From Paenibacillus sp. J5C2022 (GTDB lineage: Bacteria > Bacillota > Bacilli > Paenibacillales > Paenibacillaceae), in the NCBI RefSeq assembly GCF_025567625.1, contig NZ_JAOQJC010000002.1, positions 124,001 through 188,000 on the forward strand: a stretch of 64,000 nt of DNA, written 5' to 3'. The stretch's first letter is position 1. Each line of letters opens with the position of its first letter. The notes under the pieces are model-generated. The model was not told the DNA's origin. It worked only from the letters and a program-made list of their open reading frames with translations, and made no database searches. The position numbers were made by a program, and so were the translations under genes. Positions 59,490 to 64,000 of this stretch are shown here, piece after piece.

Positions 59490-61286
59490 CTATTTGCCGG
59501 ATGTAAGCTGCTCCATCTGCTTGATCAAATCCTCGAACACGCTCATTGCCTGCTCGATCGGCTCCGGAGAAGACATGTCGACGCCGGCTTTCTTCAGGAT
59601 GTTGATGGAGAAGTCGCTGCCGCCGCTTCTCAGGAAGCCGAGATAGCGGTCCACCGCCGGCTGGCCTTCCTCCAGAATCTGCTTGCAGAAGCTCGTCGCC
59701 GCCGAGAAGCCCGTCGCATATTTGTACACATAGAAGCTGTTATAGAAATGCGGAATGCGAGCCCATTCCATCTCAATGTCCTTGTCGACGACCATATCCT
59801 TGCCATAATAGTTCACGTTCAGGTCGTAGTAGATTTTGCTGAGCTCCTGCGGCGTAAGCGACTCGCCGCTTTCCGTACGCTCATGCACAATTTTCTCGAA
59901 CTCCGCGAACATCGTCTGACGGAATACCGTTGTGCGGAATTGATCCGCATAGTAGGTAAGCAGGTACATTTTCTCCTTGTCATCCGTCGATTTGCCCAGC
60001 AAGTAGTCCATGAGCAGCGCTTCGTTCAATGTCGAAGCGACCTCCGCCAGGAAGATCGTATATTGCGCATCGCGGTAATCCTGATTGCCGTCGGAATAAT
60101 AGGAATGCAAGGCATGACCCATCTCGTGCGTCAGCGTGAACATGCTGTTCAGGTTGTCCTTATGGTTCAGCAGCACGTAGGGATGGGTGCCGTACGAGCC
60201 CCAGCTGTATGCGCCGCTGCGCTTGCCTTCGTTCTCATATACATCGATCCAGCCGTTGTCGTAGCCATCCTGCAGCGCTGCCAGATAGTCTTCGCCAAGC
60301 GGCTTCAAGCTTTCCTTGACGATTCCTTTCGCCTCGTCATAGCTGATCGGCATATCGAATTCCTCCACCAGCGGGGCGAACAGATCGTACATGTGAAGCT
60401 CATCTACCCCGAGCAGCTTCTTGCGAAGCTCCATGTAGCGGTGCATAAGCGGCAGATGCTTGTGGATCGTATCGATCAGGTTGGTGTACACTTCCTTCGG
60501 AATGTTATCCCCGTACAACGACATGCCCAGCACAGAATCATACTTGCGAGCCTTGGCATAAAAAATGTTTTTCGTAACGTTTGCGTTTAACGTGGCGGCC
60601 AAAGTGTTTTTCAGCTTGCCATATGTATCGTACATGGTGTGGAAGGCTTCCTTGCGAACCTCGCGATTTTTGCTCTCCAGAAATTGAATGTAACGGCCGT
60701 GCGTCAATTCCACTTCCTCGCCATTCTCATTTTTCACTTTCGGGAATTTCATATCGGCGTTGTTCAGCATGCCGAAAATATTGCCCGGCGCGGAGCTGAC
60801 ATTGCCGACCTGCGCCAGCAGCGCTTCTTCGCTCTTGGACAGGACATGAGCCTTCTGACGGCGCATTTCCTCCAGCGTATGCCGGTACTTCGCCAACTGC
60901 TTGCCCTTGATCATTGCGTCAAGAGCATCATCGGTCAGGCTAAGCACCTCCGGCGTGACGAACGACAGCGCTTCTCCCAGCTCAACACTCAGCTTGCGCG
61001 CCTTCTCCGACAACGATTGATTGCCCGGCTCCGCCATGTCTTCATGATGCCTCATGTTGGCGAATACATATAGCCGTTCTACATGCAAGGACAACTCATC
61101 CTCCAGCTCGAAGCAGGCTTTCAGCTGCATCGGGTCGGACAGCTTGCCTTGGTAGTCCGCCATTTTGCCCATAAGCGACTTTACTTTGTCATACTCCTCG
61201 TCCCACTTCTTCTGAGAGTGGAAGATGTCCTCCAGCTTCCAGCGATAGGCTGCATCCGTCTCTGAACGTTTCGGTAATTGACTCAT
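59490..61286 (-). CDS. pepF: Oligoendopeptidase F
   Basis: A 598-residue M3B zinc metallopeptidase that cleaves 7-17-residue peptides. Zinc motif TLTHEMGHALHSYYS with the third ligand in LAEVASTLNEALL. N-terminal helix region RWKLEDIFHSQKKWDEEY is typical. Start ATG 61286 follows AGGAGG by six bases. An in-frame upstream ATG at 61415 with its own GAGGTGAG site would add 43 residues beginning MKKWLPLLLAVTLSQCAAA, a signal-peptide-like sequence, so a second exported form is possible. Confidence 0.92.
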   Translation of the reverse strand: MSQLPKRSETDAAYRWKLEDIFHSQKKWDEEYDKVKSLMGKMADYQGKLSDPMQLKACFELEDELSLHVERLYVFANMRHHEDMAEPGNQSLSEKARKLSVELGEALSFVTPEVLSLTDDALDAMIKGKQLAKYRHTLEEMRRQKAHVLSKSEEALLAQVGNVSSAPGNIFGMLNNADMKFPKVKNENGEEVELTHGRYIQFLESKNREVRKEAFHTMYDTYGKLKNTLAATLNANVTKNIFYAKARKYDSVLGMSLYGDNIPKEVYTNLIDTIHKHLPLMHRYMELRKKLLGVDELHMYDLFAPLVEEFDMPISYDEAKGIVKESLKPLGEDYLAALQDGYDNGWIDVYENEGKRSGAYSWGSYGTHPYVLLNHKDNLNSMFTLTHEMGHALHSYYSDGNQDYRDAQYTIFLAEVASTLNEALLMDYLLGKSTDDKEKMYLLTYYADQFRTTVFRQTMFAEFEKIVHERTESGESLTPQELSKIYYDLNVNYYGKDMVVDKDIEMEWARIPHFYNSFYVYKYATGFSAATSFCKQILEEGQPAVDRYLGFLRSGGSDFSINILKKAGVDMSSPEPIEQAMSVFEDLIKQMEQLTSGK

Positions 61287-61535
61287 CGAATTCCTCCTAA
61301 AATGAGATTGGTCGACTTTGTGATGGGGCAGCTTCGCGCCGAATGAAACGGTTGGCATTGCTGCCGCGCATTGAGACAGCGTCACAGCTAGCAGCAAGGG
61401 CAGCCACTTCTTCATGATCTCACCTCAAGAGAAATAGTTATCGTAATCCCGGCAGTCGGGTTAAAGTCCCTTCCGCAGCAGGAATATAGGTTCTCTCACT
61501 ATGCCCTATCGGCTATCGGATTATGCGAAAGACAG

Positions 61536-61724
61536 TCACTGCCGCCCCGTTCCCATATTGAACAAAGCGTATACGATAAGAAAAAATGCAAAGCCGATCA
61601 ACAAAATCGAGAAGATGGCCATCGCTCTGCGCAGGCGCGGCGGAATGGAATCCCGCTTCATGATGAGTACGGCGCCGAGCGAAAAGGCCGCAATGATGAA
61701 AATGATCGCTGATGTAGCATCCAT
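61536..61724 (-). CDS. Small two-helix membrane protein
   Basis: A 62-residue protein with two hydrophobic segments (AIIFIIAAFSLGAVLIM and AIFSILLIGFAFFLIVYALF) joined by a basic loop KRDSIPPRLRRAM, a layout predicting cytoplasmic loop. GGAGGT lies 11 bases before the ATG. Function unknown. Confidence 0.6.
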   Translation of the reverse strand: MDATSAIIFIIAAFSLGAVLIMKRDSIPPRLRRAMAIFSILLIGFAFFLIVYALFNMGTGRQ

Positions 61725-61769
61725 GTCAGATGTATGTACCTCCTCTCATGAATATGCTTCTTATGCAGG

Positions 61770-62003
61770 CTACACTTGTTTGAATGCGCTCATGATGCTT
61801 GCAAGCTCCTCTTCGTTCCCTGTGAAATCCTCTGGACGGAATCGCTTTTCGGCCCAGTTCATCATTTCGGGGCGGCTGAGGAACGTATGGCAGTCTTCTC
61901 CCCATTCATCGGATATTTCGCGTACGATTAACGTTTTGCCCTGTACTTCGACAGTCAGCATGTTGTATTTATCGCGTTTGTAAATTTGATGTTTTTTAAA
62001 CAT
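61770..62003 (-). CDS. Small conserved hypothetical protein
   Basis: A 77-residue acidic protein I do not recognise, with VEVQGKTLIVREISDEWGED followed by CHTFLSRPEMMNWAEKRF. AAGAGGTGAT precedes the ATG by five to six bases, supporting translation. It looks like a single compact alpha/beta domain. Confidence 0.65.
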   Translation of the reverse strand: MFKKHQIYKRDKYNMLTVEVQGKTLIVREISDEWGEDCHTFLSRPEMMNWAEKRFRPEDFTGNEEELASIMSAFKQV

Positions 62004-62165
62004 ATTTTATCACCTCTTGCTCGATGTTTATGGTAATATTACCATAATAGCTATTCTGGACAGGGTAAGCAATAAGAATAGCTGTTGTTTCCTGATTATG
62101 CAAGCGCAAGCTGGGCAGGAAGAGACGAGATGAGATGGACGAGACGAGAAGAGGAGAGGGTAACG

Positions 62166-62873
62166 ATGACGAATGAGATCTACGAGCAGATTGGCGTAGC
62201 CATGACCTGCAGAAGCTTCGAGGAATACTGCCGCATGTTCGATTTGCAGGCTTCCGACCTGGAGGGAGGGGCCATTCTCGACGTTGCCGGCGGCGGGTCC
62301 TCGTTTACGGCGGAGGCCAGAGCGCAGGGTTACGAGGCATATGCGGTTGATCCGCGTTACGAAGGCGATATGAAGGCCTGGATTTACGAAGCTGCAGAGG
62401 AGATTGCCACTTCAACTGCGAAGCTTGCGGGCTTGATGGAGCAGTTCGATTGGAGCTATTACGGCTCTTTGGAGAGTCATCGCGAGGGCCGGGAACTTTC
62501 GCTGGTCCGTTTTTCCAACCATGTCAGGTCGAAGGAAGGGCAAGGCTGTTACGTAGCAGCCTCGCTGCCGAGCCTTCCGCTTGGGGACGATTCATACAAC
62601 CTTATATTTTGCAGTCATTTTCTGTTCTTGTATGCTGAGCAGTTCGGGTATGAATTCCACGAGCAAGCGGTAGCGGAGTTGATCAGAGTATGCAAGCCGG
62701 GCGGTCAGATTCGCATCTATCCGCTTATCTCGCTGCACTGGAAGCCGTATCTTCATTTGGAACGACTCATTGCTCATATTCGCAGCTTGGGGTGCGAAGC
62801 GGTGCTGCAGGAGACGAAGCTGCCGTTCATACAGGCGTCTACCCATTATTTGATAATAATGAAAATAAATTGA
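62166..62873 (+). CDS. Class I SAM-dependent methyltransferase-like protein
   Basis: A 235-residue protein with a methyltransferase core: [20 protein letters not shown] (SAM motif I), YAVDPRY (motif II), [20 protein letters not shown] and [17 protein letters not shown]. Substrate unknown. AGGAGAGGG lies 6-8 bases before ATG 62166. Confidence 0.8.
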   Translation: MTNEIYEQIGVAMTCRSFEEYCRMFDLQASDLEGGAILDVAGGGSSFTAEARAQGYEAYAVDPRYEGDMKAWIYEAAEEIATSTAKLAGLMEQFDWSYYGSLESHREGRELSLVRFSNHVRSKEGQGCYVAASLPSLPLGDDSYNLIFCSHFLFLYAEQFGYEFHEQAVAELIRVCKPGGQIRIYPLISLHWKPYLHLERLIAHIRSLGCEAVLQETKLPFIQASTHYLIIMKIN

Positions 62874-62907
62874 TATATCGCCTTTTGTTGAGTCATGCCT
62901 CCTGAAA

Positions 62908-62961
62908 TTGCATTTCCTTTCGTGGAACGCTATAATGAATGCATTCGCTGATCAATCAGCG
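62908..62961 (+). promoter_or_regulatory. Cold-shock gene promoter and structured leader
   Basis: TTGCAT (62908-62913) and TATAAT (62931-62936) lie 17 bases apart. The 5' leader holds the palindrome GAATGCATTC and the hairpin CGCTGA-TCAA-TCAGCG (62946-62961), directly before the AGGAGG at 62971. Confidence 0.75.
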
Positions 62962-62985
62962 ATTAACTTTAGGAGGTTATGCAAG

Positions 62986-63183
62986 TTGAAAGGTACTGTT
63001 AAATGGTTCAACGCAGAGAAAGGCTACGGCTTTATTCAAGTGGAGAACGGAGAAGACGTGTTCGTCCATTACTCCGCGATCCAAGGTGACGGCTTCAAAT
63101 CGTTGGAGGAAGGTCAAGAGGTGGAATTCGACATTACGGAAGGAAACCGCGGCTCTCAAGCGGCAAACGTCCATAAACTATAA
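62986..63183 (+). CDS. Cold shock protein (CspA/B family)
   Basis: A 65-residue single OB-fold protein with RNP1 KGYGFIQV and RNP2 VFVHYSAI, and [10 protein letters not shown] at the start. It binds single-stranded RNA and DNA as a chaperone. The start is TTG at 62986, nine bases behind AGGAGG; no ATG is available near this N-terminus in this frame, which is atypical for csp genes. Confidence 0.93.
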   Translation: MKGTVKWFNAEKGYGFIQVENGEDVFVHYSAIQGDGFKSLEEGQEVEFDITEGNRGSQAANVHKL

Positions 63184-63217
63184 TCGGAAGTGGCACGTTG
63201 CATGAAGGGAATCACCC

Positions 63218-63258
63218 AGGGCCCCTTCCGCATCCATAGGATGCGGAAGGGGCCCTTC
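63218..63258 (+). terminator. Terminator after the cold-shock gene
   Basis: GGGCCCCTTCCGCATCC pairs perfectly with its complement (63239-63255) around an ATA loop, followed by TTCT. Confidence 0.85.
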
Positions 63259-63274
63259 TGTCGTGCGGGACGTG

Positions 63275-64000
63275 TTAAGCGCTTCGGTGTCTTAGGTGGT
63301 AGATCAGGAAGCCGACAGCGGCTGCAACACCGATAGCCGTACCTGTCTGATAGAAGACGACGCGGCCGAATTGCTCATAAAGGAAGCCTCCCAGCACGCC
63401 GCTTGCGAGTCCCGCCAAGCCGATCCAGACGACGGCGTATACGGCTTGTCCCGAAGAGCGGTACTCATCGGGAATGAGCTGCGAGATATACCTGAGCGCG
63501 GAAGAGAAGTAGACGCCGAACGTTATGCTGTGCATGGCTTGCGTAGCGATAATCCAGGCAGGGTCTTCAATTTCTCCGATCAGCCACAAGCGAAGAGCGT
63601 ACATGAGCGAGGCGAATACGAGCAGCGGCAGCTCTCGCAGCTTGTGTCCATACTTGCCCAGCAAGAACAGGATTGGGATTTCACTGACGGCGGATACGAG
63701 CCACGCCAGCCCGACCAGCGAATCGCTCGCGCCAAGCTGGCGCATCGAGACGGCCAGAAAGCTCTCATACATGCGATGCGAGATGGACACTAGCAGGATG
63801 AGCGAGAAGAAGAACAAGACGCGCCGCTCACGAAGCAGCTTGAAAAAACCTGAGAACTGGAAGCGCGTCGCGCTCTCTTGATAATCCCTCAACAGTAATG
63901 CCGCAATGAAGGATAAGCTGATTGTCCCTGCCGTTAATGCAAGAGTCCATTCCGTGCCGATCTGCTTCAGCAATAATCCGAATGCGTAGGCGCAGAAGGC
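63275..64000 (-). CDS. MFS transporter, C-terminal part (cut by window end)
   Basis: The frame continues to base 64000 with no start, so only the last 242 residues are present. About seven hydrophobic segments. VSAVSEIPILFLLGKYGHKL and AMHSITFGVYFSSALRYISQ match the PucC/nucleoside-symporter-like (3-phenylpropionate permease, HcaT-like) MFS branch. Substrate unknown. Confidence 0.8.
   Translation of the reverse strand, partial: AFCAYAFGLLLKQIGTEWTLALTAGTISLSFIAALLLRDYQESATRFQFSGFFKLLRERRVLFFFSLILLVSISHRMYESFLAVSMRQLGASDSLVGLAWLVSAVSEIPILFLLGKYGHKLRELPLLVFASLMYALRLWLIGEIEDPAWIIATQAMHSITFGVYFSSALRYISQLIPDEYRSSGQAVYAVVWIGLAGLASGVLGGFLYEQFGRVVFYQTGTAIGVAAAVGFLIYHLRHRSA

Noticed and set aside
1..64000. 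Insertion sequences, integrases, tRNA or rRNA genes
   Set aside because: No transposase or integrase-like product, no IS-end pairs and no tRNA or rRNA sequence recognised on reading both strands.

Overview
The window looks like a chromosomal segment of a Paenibacillus-type Firmicute. Most genes have G/C-rich codon use, start with ATG, GTG or TTG behind strong AGGAGG-type ribosome binding sites, and resemble Bacillales families: rhaEW, lutABC, queCDEF behind a preQ1-I riboswitch, hemE-hemH-hemY, YtxG/YtxH, YutE, YpsA, and copper-amine-oxidase-like stalk proteins. I found no rRNA, tRNA, CRISPR array, transposase or integrase. Both window ends cut a gene (an AraC-type regulator at the left, an MFS transporter at the right).

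Layout. 1-5.7 kb: AraC fragment, an Amj-like lipid II flippase, a STAND-type LuxR regulator with an apparent internal GNAT-like domain, a secreted stalk-domain protein, RidA and a Uma2-family protein. 5.7-15.9 kb: an aldo/keto reductase diverges from a rhamnose operon (rhaEW, ASRT-family gene, rhamnose isomerase, rhaB, rhaR) that runs into lutABC. Together these could take L-rhamnose to DHAP and L-lactate, and the lactate to pyruvate. 15.9-16.6 kb: a tandem array of a 51-bp unit. 16.8-21.8 kb: a J-like membrane protein, a hypothetical protein, then queuosine-precursor genes queC-queD-queE-queF and ypsA. 21.9-36.4 kb: mostly housekeeping and small conserved Bacillales genes (GGDEF, holin-like, Dabb, YutE, Cys-rich winged-helix regulator, YtxG/H, racE, M14 peptidase, PDZ-Lon protease), plus a DUF3990 ADP-ribosyltransferase-like gene overlapping a small partner gene.

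36.4-46.8 kb is the most unusual region. Two convergent, paralogous cytoplasmic regulators fuse a GntR helix-turn-helix to an extracellular-type solute-binding domain. Beside them lies a co-directional enzyme set: 2-hydroxyacid dehydrogenase, zinc-ligand-less MDR dehydrogenase, extended SDR without the catalytic Lys, DHDPS-family lyase, two-subunit L-serine dehydratase and an M20 amidohydrolase. Two identical 14-bp palindrome-containing sites overlap the presumed -10 regions on both sides of the divergent promoter, and a perfect 7-2-7 palindrome lies downstream of the second operon's promoter. I read this as a dedicated catabolic pathway of unknown substrate.

46.9-64 kb: LTA-synthase family protein, THUMP-type RNA methyltransferase, O-methyltransferase, MFS transporter, hemE-hemH-hemY (coproporphyrin branch of haem synthesis), a CapA-family protein, GDPD, DUF92 membrane protein, oligoendopeptidase F with two possible starts, two small hypothetical genes, a SAM methyltransferase, a cold-shock protein with a structured leader, and the partial MFS gene.
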